44,396 nucleotides of DNA from SCGC-AAA076-P13 sp964613455 (GCA_964613455.1 CAZTGS010000008.1:1-44396); one strand, 5' to 3'. Positions 1-9,889 are shown, counted from the stretch's first letter. Numbers and translations: made by a program. Notes: generated by a model from the letters alone, not told the origin.

Positions 1-2675
1 TCTAGCTTCACAGCTTTTTCCATCATATCTTTCATGGTTGACAAGACTTCTTCAGAATTTTTCTTTGGTAATTCAAATATTAATTCATCATGGACCTGCA
101 TAATCATTTTTACTTCGGGCATCTCAGCTTTTAGAAAATGATCTATATCTATCATAGCTTTCTTAATTATATCTGCAGCAGATCCTTGAAGTGGTGCATT
201 GATAGCTGCTCTCTCAGCGGCCTGTCTTCTTAAACCGTTGGCAGCATTTATTTCATTTAAATAAAGTCTTCTTCCCATAATGGTCTCGACATACATATCT
301 TCTTTTGCTTGGGCCTTAATATTTTCCATATATTCTTTTACCCCTGTATATCTTTCGAAATAAGTATCAAGATATTTTTGAGCCTCTGCTCTAGGAATAT
401 CTAGCTGACGAGTAAGACCAAATGCTGACATGCCATACATGAGCCCAAAATTAATTGCTTTAGCGCTCCTTCTTTGATCTTGAGTTACATCATCAAGACT
501 GACATCAAATACTTCGGCTGCAGTTGCAGAGTGAACATCAAGATTATTATTGAATGCATGAGTTAAATTCTTATCTTTAGATAGGTGAGCCATTATTCTT
601 AACTCTATTTGAGAATAATCTGCAGATATAAGTATATTGCCTCTTTCTGGAACGAAAGCCTCTCTGATTCTTCTGCCTTCAGCAGTCTTGATCGGAATAT
701 TTTGAAGATTGGGTTCAGTAGATGAAAGCCTTCCTGTCGATGTCACAGCTTGTTGATAGGAAGTATGAATTCTTTCTGTCTTAGGATTTTCTATTCTTAT
801 AAGACTATCTGTATAGGTAGACTTTAATTTTGCTAGAGTTCTGTATTGAAGGATAATTTTTGGCATCTCATATTCTTCTGCCAGCCTTTGCAATGTTTCT
901 TCATTGGTTGATGGCTGACCCTTTGGAGTTTTCTTTAAAACAGGTAGTTTTAATTTCTCATACAATATTCCCAATAACTGTTTAGGAGAATCTAAGTTAA
1001 ATTCCTCTCCTGCAATTTCAAATGCTTGTTTAGATAAGTCTGCTATTTTTTCAGATAGCTCTGCTGAGTGTTCTGCTAACTTTTGTTTATCAACCTTTGC
1101 TCCATTCTGCTCAACGTTCGAGAGAACATGAACAAGCGGATACTCAATATCTTCGAGGAGCTTCTTCTGAGTTGGTTTGTCTTTTAAAAGCTCATCAAGT
1201 TTATTAAAAAGTCTTAGGGTTATGTCAGCATCTTCAGCTGCATAATCAGAAGCGATATCAATTTGCACTGCCGAAAAATTAATTTGTTTTGAAGCGGTTC
1301 CGGTTACATCAGTATATTTAACCGTAGTGTAGTTTAAATAGTACGCAGCCAGCTTATCCATTCCGTGACGAGTTGCTGTGCTATTTAAAACGTAAGACAT
1401 CAGCATGGTATCGGCATGAAAATCATCTAACACGATTCCATGTCTGGAAAGAATAGGTAAATCAAACTTAAGGTTTTGTCCGACAGCTTTATGTTTGTTT
1501 TTTTCTATCGAAGTACCCAATATTTTTTTAACTTGTTTTAAGTCTAATTGTTTTGGGCAGCCCTTATAATCATGGCCAATAGGGACATAACAACCTTCGC
1601 CCTCTTTATCTGAAAGTGAAATGCCTACAAGATTTGCGGTAATAGTATCTAAAGAGTCCGTTTCAGTATCTATAGCAAATACCTTGCAAGAATCTAGTTT
1701 TTTTGCCCATTTCTCCAAACCCTTATCAGACAATACTGTTTCGTATTTACCATCTACTTTTGGGCTTTCTTCATTCATTGAATCTTGTTGCTCTGGCAAA
1801 TCTTTTGCTAATGTCTTTGGAGCTGCCTTTGAGGGTGCCTTTTTTATTGCTTTAAATTCAAGATCAGAAAAGAGCTGATTTAATTTATCCTCATCCCCAT
1901 TCATTTTAAGAAGGCTTTCGAAAGTTACATTAATTTCAACGTCGCCTTTGAGCGATACTAGTTCAACATTTCGATCTAAATCATCGAGCGAATTCCTTAA
2001 ATTTTCACCAACAACTCCTTTTATTGAGTCTGCATTTGATTTAACACCTTCAAGATTGCCAAATTCATTCAGCCATTTCGCAGCCGTTTTTTGACCAACC
2101 TTTGGGACACCGGGGATGTTATCTGAAGTGTCTCCTGTTAAAGCAAGCATATCTCTGATCTGAGTAGGCTTAACACCAAATTTTTCAAATACTTTTTCTT
2201 CATTAAAGATTTGATGTGTCATTGTATTCATCATCGTAGAGATTGGGTCTTCTACCAACTGCATTAAATCTTTATCTAAAGATGAAATAACTGACTTAAA
2301 GTTGTTTTCTTTTGCCTGTTTAACTAATGTTGCAATAACATCATCGGCTTCAACACCAGATATTTCAATCAAGGGGAAACCTATTGCTTTGACTATGTCT
2401 TTTAAAGGAACTAACTGCTCTCTTAAGTCATCAGGCATTGGCGGCCTGTTTGCTTTATATTCTTTATAAATGTCATTCCGAAAGGTTTTTCCTTTAGCAT
2501 CAAAAACAACAATTATTGGAGAGCCCTCACTATCCTTTTTTAAGGTCATCAGCATATTTGTGACGCCCTTGATGGCTCCTGTTGGTTGACCTGTTGATGT
2601 CGTCAATGGCGGCATCGCATGATATGCACGGTATAGGTATGAGGATCCGTCTATTATAAAAATTCTATCTTTCAT
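1..2675 (-). CDS. polA: DNA polymerase I (partial, C-terminus cut by window edge)
   Basis: Repair and Okazaki-fragment polymerase. 891 codons are visible, about 30-40 fewer than a full enzyme, and the reading frame runs off base 1. Three domains can be read: an N-terminal 5' nuclease (opening MKDRIFIIDGSSYLYRAYHA, helix-hairpin-helix segment LTGDTSDNIPGVPKVGQKTA near residue 180); a 3'-5' exonuclease whose metal-binding DTETDSL lies near residue 335, so proofreading looks intact; and a family A polymerase domain with motif A (ADYSQIELR, about 683), motif B (RRSAKAINFGLMYG, about 738) and motif C (QVHDEL, about 861). The ATG at 2675-2673 is the first in frame. It is divergent from dsbB across 73 bp. 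Identification is firm; only the last residues are unseen. Confidence 0.97.
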   Translation of the reverse strand, partial: MKDRIFIIDGSSYLYRAYHAMPPLTTSTGQPTGAIKGVTNMLMTLKKDSEGSPIIVVFDAKGKTFRNDIYKEYKANRPPMPDDLREQLVPLKDIVKAIGFPLIEISGVEADDVIATLVKQAKENNFKSVISSLDKDLMQLVEDPISTMMNTMTHQIFNEEKVFEKFGVKPTQIRDMLALTGDTSDNIPGVPKVGQKTAAKWLNEFGNLEGVKSNADSIKGVVGENLRNSLDDLDRNVELVSLKGDVEINVTFESLLKMNGDEDKLNQLFSDLEFKAIKKAPSKAAPKTLAKDLPEQQDSMNEESPKVDGKYETVLSDKGLEKWAKKLDSCKVFAIDTETDSLDTITANLVGISLSDKEGEGCYVPIGHDYKGCPKQLDLKQVKKILGTSIEKNKHKAVGQNLKFDLPILSRHGIVLDDFHADTMLMSYVLNSTATRHGMDKLAAYYLNYTTVKYTDVTGTASKQINFSAVQIDIASDYAAEDADITLRLFNKLDELLKDKPTQKKLLEDIEYPLVHVLSNVEQNGAKVDKQKLAEHSAELSEKIADLSKQAFEIAGEEFNLDSPKQLLGILYEKLKLPVLKKTPKGQPSTNEETLQRLAEEYEMPKIILQYRTLAKLKSTYTDSLIRIENPKTERIHTSYQQAVTSTGRLSSTEPNLQNIPIKTAEGRRIREAFVPERGNILISADYSQIELRIMAHLSKDKNLTHAFNNNLDVHSATAAEVFDVSLDDVTQDQRRSAKAINFGLMYGMSAFGLTRQLDIPRAEAQKYLDTYFERYTGVKEYMENIKAQAKEDMYVETIMGRRLYLNEINAANGLRRQAAERAAINAPLQGSAADIIKKAMIDIDHFLKAEMPEVKMIMQVHDELIFELPKKNSEEVLSTMKDMMEKAVKL

Positions 2676-2718
2676 ATTAAATTTTATTTACTTAGATGTA
2701 TTATGCATGAGTTTTTTC

Positions 2719-2724
2719 TATACT
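2719..2724 (+). promoter_or_regulatory. possible -10 element for dsbB
   Basis: TATACT lies 25 bp before the dsbB ATG in the 73-bp polA-dsbB divergent spacer. No convincing -35 hexamer is seen 16-18 bp upstream, so this is a weak call. The same AT-rich spacer must also carry the polA promoter. Confidence 0.3.
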
Positions 2725-2748
2725 ATATAAAGAAAAATATTCATAATT

Positions 2749-3267
2749 ATGATTAAAAGCTTTCTAAATTTTGTAAAAACAGTTTATCAAAACTATTTTG
2801 AAATAGCCTCCTGCTTGGCATCAATTTCGATTATTTTTTTGGCCATTTTGATGGATAGTCTCCTTGGCTTAGATGCATGCCCAATGTGCATAATGTCTAG
2901 ATATGCCTTTGGAGGGATCGCTTTAATTTCTTTTGTAGGTATTTTTACCAAAAGGTTTTACATATTGAATAAGCTACTTTTAGCCCTGTCATCTGTTGCC
3001 GGTCTAGCAGTCACAGGTAAACAAATTTATCTTCAGAATCTTAGTCCAGAAGAAATTGCTAATCTTGCAGCAAGCTGTGGGATGCCTCTAGAAACTCAAA
3101 TAGAGTATTTTGGTCTAATTGGTGGTATCACAAATGCTTATAAAGGTGGTCCTACTTGTGCTGAAGAAAACTGGAGATTTATCTTCAATTTTGCTGAATG
3201 GGGTTTTATTTTCTTCATAGCTTTCTTTTTGGCCTCATGTCACAAAATTATAAGAATAAAAAGGTAG
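2749..3267 (+). CDS. dsbB: disulfide bond formation protein DsbB
   Basis: Inner-membrane quinone reductase that reoxidises DsbA and passes electrons to ubiquinone. The 172-residue protein has four hydrophobic segments. The first periplasmic loop carries the CPMC pair (Cys44/Cys47) in the family context LDACPMCIMSRYAFG. The second loop carries Cys110 (SCGMPLE) and Cys137 (PTCAEENW), the pair that exchanges with DsbA. Length is normal for the family (about 170). No dsbA is adjacent. The gene stands alone between polA (divergent) and pckA, which starts 87 bp later. The presence of all four cysteines supports a working enzyme. Confidence 0.93.
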   Translation: MIKSFLNFVKTVYQNYFEIASCLASISIIFLAILMDSLLGLDACPMCIMSRYAFGGIALISFVGIFTKRFYILNKLLLALSSVAGLAVTGKQIYLQNLSPEEIANLAASCGMPLETQIEYFGLIGGITNAYKGGPTCAEENWRFIFNFAEWGFIFFIAFFLASCHKIIRIKR

Positions 3268-3309
3268 TCTAGCTCTATCAATGTCTTATTTTAAGCTAAT
3301 ATAAATCTT

Positions 3310-3346
3310 GGTAATAACTAGATATTCTCCTAGCTTATTTGTTACC
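3310..3346. repeat. imperfect inverted repeat in pckA leader
   Basis: GGTAA (3310-3314) and CTAG (3318-3321) are mirrored by CTAG (3330-3333) and TTACC (3342-3346), just 8 bp before the pckA ATG. It could be an operator or a leader hairpin; the arms are short and separated by an asymmetric internal loop, so chance is possible. Confidence 0.3.
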
Positions 3347-3354
3347 ATAGAAAA

Positions 3355-4899
3355 ATGAATGAACACAACGGAACATCTGAGGCGTTTGAACTATCAACGG
3401 AAGAGTTGATTCAAAAAGCAATTGAAAACAATGAAGGCGTGATTGCTAGTAATGGAGCTTTTGCAGCTAATACTGGCGAAAGAACTGGTAGAAGTCCAAA
3501 TGATAGATTTATTGTTCAAGAACCAGGCACATCAGATTTAATTGATTGGGGCGTTGTTAACAAACCTTTCGACGAAGGAAAATTTGATAGCCTTTGGGAT
3601 AAAGTTGAGTCTTATATGGCTGAAAGGGATAGATACGTTTCAATGGTTCATGTTGGTTCCCATGACGATCACTACCTGCCTGTAAAAGTTACAACAGAAA
3701 CTGCATGGCATAGCCTGTTTTCTAGACTCATATTTGTTGTTCCTAACGAATATAACTCAGCTAATAAAAAAGAATGGGAAATTCTAAGTGCGGCAAATTA
3801 TGAGTGTGTACCGTCTGAAGATGGAACAAATTCAGAGGGCTGTGTCATCATCAATTTTGCAAGAAGAAAAGTACTAATTGCTGGCATGAAATATGCAGGA
3901 GAGATGAAAAAATCTATGTTCTCTACTCAAAACTTTTTGCTTCCAGAAAAGGATGTTCTACCAATGCACTGTTCAGCAAATGTTAATGCAGAAGGCAAAG
4001 TTGCTTTATTTTTTGGTCTCTCTGGAACAGGAAAAACAACTCTTTCGGCAGATCCTAGTTGCTCTTTAATAGGGGATGATGAACACGGTTGGGCTGAGGG
4101 CTCTGTCTTTAACTTTGAGGGTGGATGCTATGCGAAAACAATAGACCTCTCGATAGAAAATGAACCAGTAATTTTTAAAGCTATTAAACATGGCAGTGTT
4201 ATTGAAAATGTTTTTCTAGATGAATCGAAAACTCCAGATTACTCGAATACTTCTCTTTCAGAAAATGGAAGGTGCTGCTATCCCAGGTCTCATGTTGATG
4301 ATGCTATCGATAGCAATGCAGCTGGCGAAGCAGAAACAGTTATCTTTTTAACTTGTGATCTAACTGGCTTAATCCCTCCTGTCTCTATTTTGTCAAAAGA
4401 AGCTGCGGCTTATCATTTTTTAAGCGGGTACACTGCTAAAGTTGGATCTACAGAAGTAGGTTCTACCTCTTCAATTGAATCAACTTTTTCAACCTGTTTC
4501 GGCGCTCCCTTCTTTCCAAGACCAGCTGGAGTCTATGCAGACTTGTTAATGAAAAGAGTTGAGGCGCAAGGATCGAAAGTTTTTTTAGTTAACACAGGCT
4601 GGACGGGTGGTCCCTTTGGCATTGGCTCTAGATTTAAAATACCAACAACAAGAAGAGTTGTTAATGCTATTCAAAATGGTGAACTTAATGACGTTGAAAC
4701 ACAGCATATCCCTGGTTTAAATTTAGATGTGCCTGTTTCAATAGATGGAGTTGACTCGTCTTTATTAAGTCCTATTCAAACTTGGGAAGACAAGGCTGAA
4801 TATGAAAAATATCTTAATGAGCTGGTTGAAAAGTTCCAAAAGAACTTTACTAAGTTTGATGTTAGTTCAGAAATTGTATCTGCTGGCCCAAAACTTTAA
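3355..4899 (+). CDS. pckA: phosphoenolpyruvate carboxykinase (ATP)
   Basis: ATP-dependent decarboxylation and phosphorylation of oxaloacetate to PEP, the first committed step of gluconeogenesis from C4 acids. The 514-residue protein has the kinase-1a P-loop GLSGTGKTT (about 222-230), kinase-2 LIGDDEHGW and the following NFEGGCYAKT segment, the GEMKKSMFS stretch, and the C-terminal VSAGPKL also found at the end of the E. coli protein. It is about 25 residues shorter than E. coli PckA (540), all at the N-terminus. The ATG at 3355 is the first in frame. gshA follows after 9 bp, so the two are probably cotranscribed although metabolically unrelated. Confidence 0.96.
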   Translation: MNEHNGTSEAFELSTEELIQKAIENNEGVIASNGAFAANTGERTGRSPNDRFIVQEPGTSDLIDWGVVNKPFDEGKFDSLWDKVESYMAERDRYVSMVHVGSHDDHYLPVKVTTETAWHSLFSRLIFVVPNEYNSANKKEWEILSAANYECVPSEDGTNSEGCVIINFARRKVLIAGMKYAGEMKKSMFSTQNFLLPEKDVLPMHCSANVNAEGKVALFFGLSGTGKTTLSADPSCSLIGDDEHGWAEGSVFNFEGGCYAKTIDLSIENEPVIFKAIKHGSVIENVFLDESKTPDYSNTSLSENGRCCYPRSHVDDAIDSNAAGEAETVIFLTCDLTGLIPPVSILSKEAAAYHFLSGYTAKVGSTEVGSTSSIESTFSTCFGAPFFPRPAGVYADLLMKRVEAQGSKVFLVNTGWTGGPFGIGSRFKIPTTRRVVNAIQNGELNDVETQHIPGLNLDVPVSIDGVDSSLLSPIQTWEDKAEYEKYLNELVEKFQKNFTKFDVSSEIVSAGPKL

Positions 4900-4908
4900 G
4901 ATACTGAT

Positions 4909-6402
4909 GTGGAATTTAATCAACAAATAAAAAACCTTATAGAAAATGGATTCTTTCGTAATTTAAGTATAGAAAGAGGCATTGAAAAAGAGTCTCTTAG
5001 AGTTGATCAAGACGGTCATATTTCACAAAAAACTCATCCACAATCTTTAGGATCTTCCTTTACTAACCCATCCATAACCACGGACTTCGCCGAGGCGCTT
5101 GTAGAAATAGTAACTCCAGTCTATACAAATGTGGATGACCTTTATGATTGCTTACTTGCTCTTCATGTTTTTATAAGCAAGGGTCTTGATGAAGAAGAGA
5201 TGCTGTGGCCATACTCAATACCTCCTCGAATCAGTAATGAGTCAGAAATAAACATAGCTACATATTCTAAAAGCAATATGGGGCAACTAAAGCACATATA
5301 CAGAAAGGGATTAGCAGTTAGGTATGGCAAGACTATGCAATGTGTCTCAGGCATTCATTATAATTTCTCTTTATCTGATAACTCTATTAAACAATTAATA
5401 TCTTCTTCTGAACAAAAAGATATAGATTCGGCTTACCTAGGGTTAATAAGAAACTTTAAGAGGATATTTTGGTTTGTATTAACTGAATTTGGAGAATCTG
5501 CAGTAGTTGATAAATCATTTGTTAACGGAAGGGACAACGATTTAGATGAATTAAATTCCACCGATGTTTTTAAAAAAGGAGCAACATCATTAAGAATGAG
5601 TGAAGTAGGATATCAAAGCAAAGCTCAGAAGAGTTTAAATATTAAATATAATGATCTAGATAGTTTTTTGGGTGAGGTGAGAGAAGCTATTGTTAAGCCA
5701 TATCCAGAATTTGAGGCACTAGGAATTAAAGATTCGATGGGAAATTTTCAACAAATCTCGAATGGTATTCTGCAAATTGAAAATGAGCTCTACGATTGCA
5801 TCAGGCCAAAAAGAGCAGCTGACAGCAACAGAAGGCCTTATGAAGTTTTAAAAGAAGAAGGTATAAAATATGTCGAGGTTCGAGGGATAGATTTATCTCC
5901 GAACGAAGTTACGGGAATTTCTAAAAACCAAATTAGAATTCTTGATTTAATACTTCTTCATTGTTTGATTATGCCAAGCCCAATCATGACCGATAAAGAA
6001 AAAAGCCAAATTGAGAAAAATGATCAATTAACTATTAAATTTGGAAGAGATTCTGCGACGAAAATTATTTATAAAGGTAATGAGGTTAATATTCAAGATG
6101 CGAGATCTGATGTAATCAAAGAGCTTACTTCTATCGCAACTGCAATGGATAATGATGCCTATATGGATGCCCTTAATCAGCTAAGAAAAAATGAAAACAC
6201 TTTTAATTCAAGCGAATCATTCCATAACCTTGGTATTGAGTTAGCTAAGGAAAATTTAGAGAAACTTAAATCATTTGCTGAAATTGATTTAACAAAGTTT
6301 TTTGATGAGGCAGCAGAATCCCTAGAAAAGTTTGATAAGATTCAAGGAGAGTCTGTGTCTGATATGAATGAATTTATGGATTCTTATAATAAAAAAATAT
6401 AA
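4909..6402 (+). CDS. gshA: glutamate-cysteine ligase
   Basis: First step of glutathione synthesis, joining glutamate and cysteine with ATP. The 497 residues match the gammaproteobacterial GshA type (E. coli 518): near the N-terminus the pattern SIERGIEKESLRV is followed by HPQSLGSSFTNPSITTDF and AEALVEIVTP, and later SGIHYNFSLSD. The start is GTG at 4909. An ATG at 4907 is in another frame, and the next in-frame ATG is far inside the conserved region. There is no clear Shine-Dalgarno in the 9-bp gap after pckA, so translation is likely coupled. No gshB is in the window. Confidence 0.94.
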   Translation: MEFNQQIKNLIENGFFRNLSIERGIEKESLRVDQDGHISQKTHPQSLGSSFTNPSITTDFAEALVEIVTPVYTNVDDLYDCLLALHVFISKGLDEEEMLWPYSIPPRISNESEINIATYSKSNMGQLKHIYRKGLAVRYGKTMQCVSGIHYNFSLSDNSIKQLISSSEQKDIDSAYLGLIRNFKRIFWFVLTEFGESAVVDKSFVNGRDNDLDELNSTDVFKKGATSLRMSEVGYQSKAQKSLNIKYNDLDSFLGEVREAIVKPYPEFEALGIKDSMGNFQQISNGILQIENELYDCIRPKRAADSNRRPYEVLKEEGIKYVEVRGIDLSPNEVTGISKNQIRILDLILLHCLIMPSPIMTDKEKSQIEKNDQLTIKFGRDSATKIIYKGNEVNIQDARSDVIKELTSIATAMDNDAYMDALNQLRKNENTFNSSESFHNLGIELAKENLEKLKSFAEIDLTKFFDEAAESLEKFDKIQGESVSDMNEFMDSYNKKI

Positions 6403-6415
6403 ATAGGAGAAAATT

Positions 6416-7420
6416 ATGAAAGCATTGCAATGCACTGAGTTGGGTGGACCAGATAAACTTCAAGTTAAAGAGATATCTGACCCAGAGATAGCTGCCGAAC
6501 ATGTAATTATTGAAGTAAAGTCTGCGAGTGTTAATTTCCCTGATGTTTTGATGATACAAGGCTTATATCAGTTTCAACCTCCTTTGCCTTTTACGCCTGG
6601 TGGCGAATCGGCTGGAATTATTATTGAGGTTGGTGAGGGTGTAACAGATTATGCAGTAGGCGATAAGGTCTTTACAGCTAATATGATTGGTGGCATTGCT
6701 GAAAAGATACTAGCTCACCAGTCAACATTAAGACTCATACCAGATGATATGGACTATGGTATTGCTGCAGCTTTATCCATAACTTATGGAACATCTATTT
6801 ATGCTTTAAAACAAAGGGCTAATATCCAACCTGGCGAAACACTTCTTGTCTTGGGAGCTTCAGGTGGGGTTGGGCTGGCAACAATTCAACTTGGTAAAGC
6901 TATGGGAGCGAAGGTTATTGCTGCTGCATCTACTCAAGAAAAAATTGATTTATGTATCGCTAATGGTGCTGATGAAGGTTTTGTTTATCCCTCTGGTAAC
7001 TTAGACAGAGCACAGCAAAAGGAACTCTCAAATACCATTAAAGAACTCACAGGCGGCTTAGGGCCAAATGTAATATATGACCCAGTCGGTGGAACTTATG
7101 CAGAGCCATGTTTAAGATCTATTGCGTGGGAAGGCAGATATCTTGTTATAGGATTTGCGGCTGGTGCAGATCAAATTCCAAAAATGCCATTAAACTTAAC
7201 TCTCTTAAAAGGATGTCAAATAGTTGGAGTTTTCTGGGGGGCATGGGTTGCCATGTTCGGTGATGAAAATAAAAAGAATTTTGAACAATTATTTGAGTTG
7301 TATTCAGAGGGTAAAATTAATCCAGAAACATCAGATAAATTTACACTTGAGACTTCGGCTGATGCGATTGCACATCTTGCTAATAGAAAAGCAAAAGGGA
7401 AAGTAATAATTAATTTCTAG
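6416..7420 (+). CDS. NADPH:quinone reductase-like MDR oxidoreductase
   Basis: Zinc-free medium-chain dehydrogenase/reductase of the quinone reductase (Qor/crotonyl-CoA reductase-like) type, 334 residues. The N-terminal GroES-like domain includes NFPDVLMIQGLYQ and PFTPGGESAG. The Rossmann domain has the nucleotide loop GASGGVGLATIQLG (about 148-161). Cysteine ligands of zinc-dependent alcohol dehydrogenases are absent. AGGAGA lies 6-7 bp before the ATG and the gene follows gshA by 13 bp. The last stop TAG overlaps the opposing SCO1 stop within one CTAG. The exact substrate cannot be told from sequence. A qor homologue lies beside hemF in Pseudomonas, but this gene sits elsewhere. Confidence 0.82.
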   Translation: MKALQCTELGGPDKLQVKEISDPEIAAEHVIIEVKSASVNFPDVLMIQGLYQFQPPLPFTPGGESAGIIIEVGEGVTDYAVGDKVFTANMIGGIAEKILAHQSTLRLIPDDMDYGIAAALSITYGTSIYALKQRANIQPGETLLVLGASGGVGLATIQLGKAMGAKVIAAASTQEKIDLCIANGADEGFVYPSGNLDRAQQKELSNTIKELTGGLGPNVIYDPVGGTYAEPCLRSIAWEGRYLVIGFAAGADQIPKMPLNLTLLKGCQIVGVFWGAWVAMFGDENKKNFEQLFELYSEGKINPETSDKFTLETSADAIAHLANRKAKGKVIINF

Positions 7421-8058
7421 TCTTGGGTTACAGACTGGTAAGTTAAAGAAAGTCTCGATGTAGCGAAAGGAGGCCTGAAAAGACCAACGAACTCTGCTTG
7501 AGGGTTCAAGAGAATAATACTGTTCACATGATTATCAAGATGGGAATGGTCCATGGCATTATCCATGCTTGGCATCACATTATTGACTGAAAGCTGAGTA
7601 GCAAGACTTAATAACATTGGTCTTGAATTACTTACTCCCAGAAAATCTTTATCAAAACCTTTTGCATAATTATCAATGATCTCTGGAGTATCTCTCTCTG
7701 GATCAATAGTTACTAGAACCCATTGTTTATTATCTAATCTGTAGCCTTTATCTCTAAGAACTTTTACTAGTTTAGAAAGTTCATACATTGTTGTTGGGCA
7801 TTCATCAGGACACCTTGAAAAACCAAAATACATTATTGTCCAGTTACCCATAAGATCATCTTTGGTGAAAGACTTGTTATCGGATGAAAAGAATTCAAAA
7901 TTAGAAATTTGCTTTGGCTTTTCAAAAAGAAAGAGTCCGTTTACTAGAAGCTCATTATTACTAAGCGTTCTTGGTGTTGTGAGCATATTGATGAAAAGAC
8001 TGAGAATAGTAACTATAAAAATTAAAATTAATAGTAAATTTTTGTTTATTGCTTTCAT
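7417..8058 (-). CDS. SCO1/SenC copper chaperone for cytochrome oxidase
   Basis: Membrane-anchored thioredoxin-fold protein that loads copper into the CuA site of oxidase subunit II. The 213 residues begin with one hydrophobic anchor (about 8-27). The copper-binding CPDEC (Cys-x3-Cys, about 81-85) sits in the context YFGFSRCPDECPTTM, and the conserved distal histidine lies in DNHVNSIILLNP. Its start codon overlaps the ctaB stop (ATGA, 8055-8058). It is the last gene of the minus-strand cox assembly block, and its stop shares bases with the stop of the convergent quinone reductase gene. Confidence 0.92.
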   Translation of the reverse strand: MKAINKNLLLILIFIVTILSLFINMLTTPRTLSNNELLVNGLFLFEKPKQISNFEFFSSDNKSFTKDDLMGNWTIMYFGFSRCPDECPTTMYELSKLVKVLRDKGYRLDNKQWVLVTIDPERDTPEIIDNYAKGFDKDFLGVSNSRPMLLSLATQLSVNNVMPSMDNAMDHSHLDNHVNSIILLNPQAEFVGLFRPPFATSRLSLTYQSVTQD

Positions 8059-8918
8059 TGAATTAGATAGTGATCACAGAGCAAAGCTACAAAAATTAAA
8101 AAGATGTAATATATTGAAAAGTTAAACGTTTGCATTGCTACAGCATCATCATCACTAAAATAAAGCTTAATTGAATAATACATAAACATGGAGCTAAGGA
8201 TTACGGCTGATATCAAATAGATGGCACCAGACATTAAAACAATATACGGAAGAATACTCACAATAAATAAAATTATTGTATATAAAACTATTTGTAGCTT
8301 GGTGAAGGCAACGCCATGAGTAACTGGAAGCATTGGGATTGATTCTTTTGCATATTCATCTTTTCTATATATTGCCAAAGCCCAAAAATGTGGAGGCGTC
8401 CAAACAAATATGATCAAGACTAAAAGAAGAGCGAAAGGGTCAATTGTATTGCTGATTGAAGCCCATCCCAGTAGTGGCGGTGCCGCTCCTGCAAGCCCAC
8501 CAATAACAATATTTTGAGGTGTGGCTCTTTTTAAATAGACTGTATAAATAAATGCATAACCTATTAGAGAGGCTATGGTGAGCATCGTCGTAAGAGTGTT
8601 TACAAATAAGTATAAAATCAAGGCACCTAAAACACCTATAACAAATGCAAAACATGAGGCATGGAATGGACTTAACTCTCCTTGAGGAAGAGGTCTTTGA
8701 TCCGTCCTCGTCATTGATGCGTCTGCCTTTCTATCAAATACTTGATTTATGGCAGCGGCGGAACCAGAGCAAAGGGCAATGCCAGTCAATGCAATGATTA
8801 TATTAAAGACTGAAGATACTGACTCTTCAGCTAAGAGCATTCCAACTAAGGCGCATATCAGCATCATATAGACAACATTTGGCTTGCAAAGAATGTAATA
8901 ACTTTTTAAAAGTGTCAT
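8055..8918 (-). CDS. ctaB: protoheme IX farnesyltransferase (heme O synthase)
   Basis: Polytopic UbiA-superfamily prenyltransferase that adds a farnesyl group to protoheme to give heme O, the precursor of heme A. The 287-residue protein shows the Mg-diphosphate motif N-x3-D-x3-D as NQVFDRKAD in the context AAAINQVFDRKADASM, plus TRTDQRPLPQG and the family segment WTPPHFWALAI followed by RKDEYAKESIPMLPVTHG. Length is typical. It overlaps ctaA upstream (8915-8918) and SCO1 downstream by 4 bp each, so the three are translationally coupled. Also called cyoE in quinol-oxidase operons; the cox context favours ctaB. Confidence 0.96.
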   Translation of the reverse strand: MTLLKSYYILCKPNVVYMMLICALVGMLLAEESVSSVFNIIIALTGIALCSGSAAAINQVFDRKADASMTRTDQRPLPQGELSPFHASCFAFVIGVLGALILYLFVNTLTTMLTIASLIGYAFIYTVYLKRATPQNIVIGGLAGAAPPLLGWASISNTIDPFALLLVLIIFVWTPPHFWALAIYRKDEYAKESIPMLPVTHGVAFTKLQIVLYTIILFIVSILPYIVLMSGAIYLISAVILSSMFMYYSIKLYFSDDDAVAMQTFNFSIYYIFLIFVALLCDHYLIQ

Positions 8919-9889
8919 TTTTTCCAGGCTAAATAATTAACTGTGAAAATTGTTAAGAGAAGTGTTGCAGCTACTAAGTTATGGGCAATAGCTACGTAAA
9001 GAGGCAAGACATAAACAACATTAATAATACCCAAACTAATTTGTGTTAATAGCAGTATTCCAAGAGTGGAAGCCAGTGGAGCTGCATTAGTAAACCATAG
9101 CTTAGACATCAAAATTAAAAATATTACTGTAACAAGGATAGCAGAGACTCTATGCGAATAATGAACAGCTACTCTTGAAGGATTGTCTAATAAACCATAA
9201 AGATAGTTAGGTCCAACCTCCTGGTTTAAGTTAAAACCATTTTTAAAGTCCATCTCTGGTAGATAACTTCCTTGACATGTTGGGAAATCTGCACAAGCCA
9301 AAGAGGCATAGTTTGTACTAGTCCAAACTCCAAGAAATATTTGTACTATTAAAATAAAAAAAGCTAGGCCTGCAATAAACTTCAAATTTGGGATTTTCAT
9401 TCTATTTAAAATTTGAAAATTGCCTGACATAAGATAAATATAGAAAAATAGAGTCAAGGTCGTGAAGCCTCCAAAGAGATGCCCTGTCACTATTATTGGT
9501 AGTAATTTTAAGCTAACAGTTAGATAGCCAAATACGCCTTGGCAACATATAAAAATTAATAGGCCAACAGCCCAGTATCTAATCCTTTTGTTTTCTTTTT
9601 GTTTAAAAGATAAATAAGCTAAAGCTATAGCAAATAAACCAAGAGTAGCGGCAAAGTATCTATGAACCACCTCAGGAATAGCCTTATTTATGTCGTAAGG
9701 GAATTCAGGATACATACTTTCTGCTATTGCAATGTCAAATTCATTTATTGGAAAAACAACAAACCCATAACAGCCAGGCCAGTCAGGGCACCCCAATCCA
9801 GCATCGACTAGTCTTGTCCATGCTCCTAATGCTATAACTACAAAAGCTAAGCATATTCCAAAAAAAGATAAGTTTTTAATACTATTCAT
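8915..9889 (-). CDS. ctaA: heme A synthase (COX15 family)
   Basis: Oxidises the C8 methyl of heme O to the formyl group of heme A, needed by aa3-type oxidases. The 324 residues have about eight membrane segments and the paired-histidine layout of the family: EVVHRYFAATLG and VTGHLFGGFTTL in the N-terminal half, AVHYSHRVSAIL and AIAHNLVAATLL in the C-terminal half. The N-terminal signature WTRLVDAGLGCPDWPGCYG and the second cysteine pair ACADFPTCQG are present. Together with ctaB this shows that the oxidase here uses heme A. The stop overlaps the ctaB start, and the start shares one base with the upstream gene's stop. Confidence 0.95.
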   Translation of the reverse strand: MNSIKNLSFFGICLAFVVIALGAWTRLVDAGLGCPDWPGCYGFVVFPINEFDIAIAESMYPEFPYDINKAIPEVVHRYFAATLGLFAIALAYLSFKQKENKRIRYWAVGLLIFICCQGVFGYLTVSLKLLPIIVTGHLFGGFTTLTLFFYIYLMSGNFQILNRMKIPNLKFIAGLAFFILIVQIFLGVWTSTNYASLACADFPTCQGSYLPEMDFKNGFNLNQEVGPNYLYGLLDNPSRVAVHYSHRVSAILVTVIFLILMSKLWFTNAAPLASTLGILLLTQISLGIINVVYVLPLYVAIAHNLVAATLLLTIFTVNYLAWKK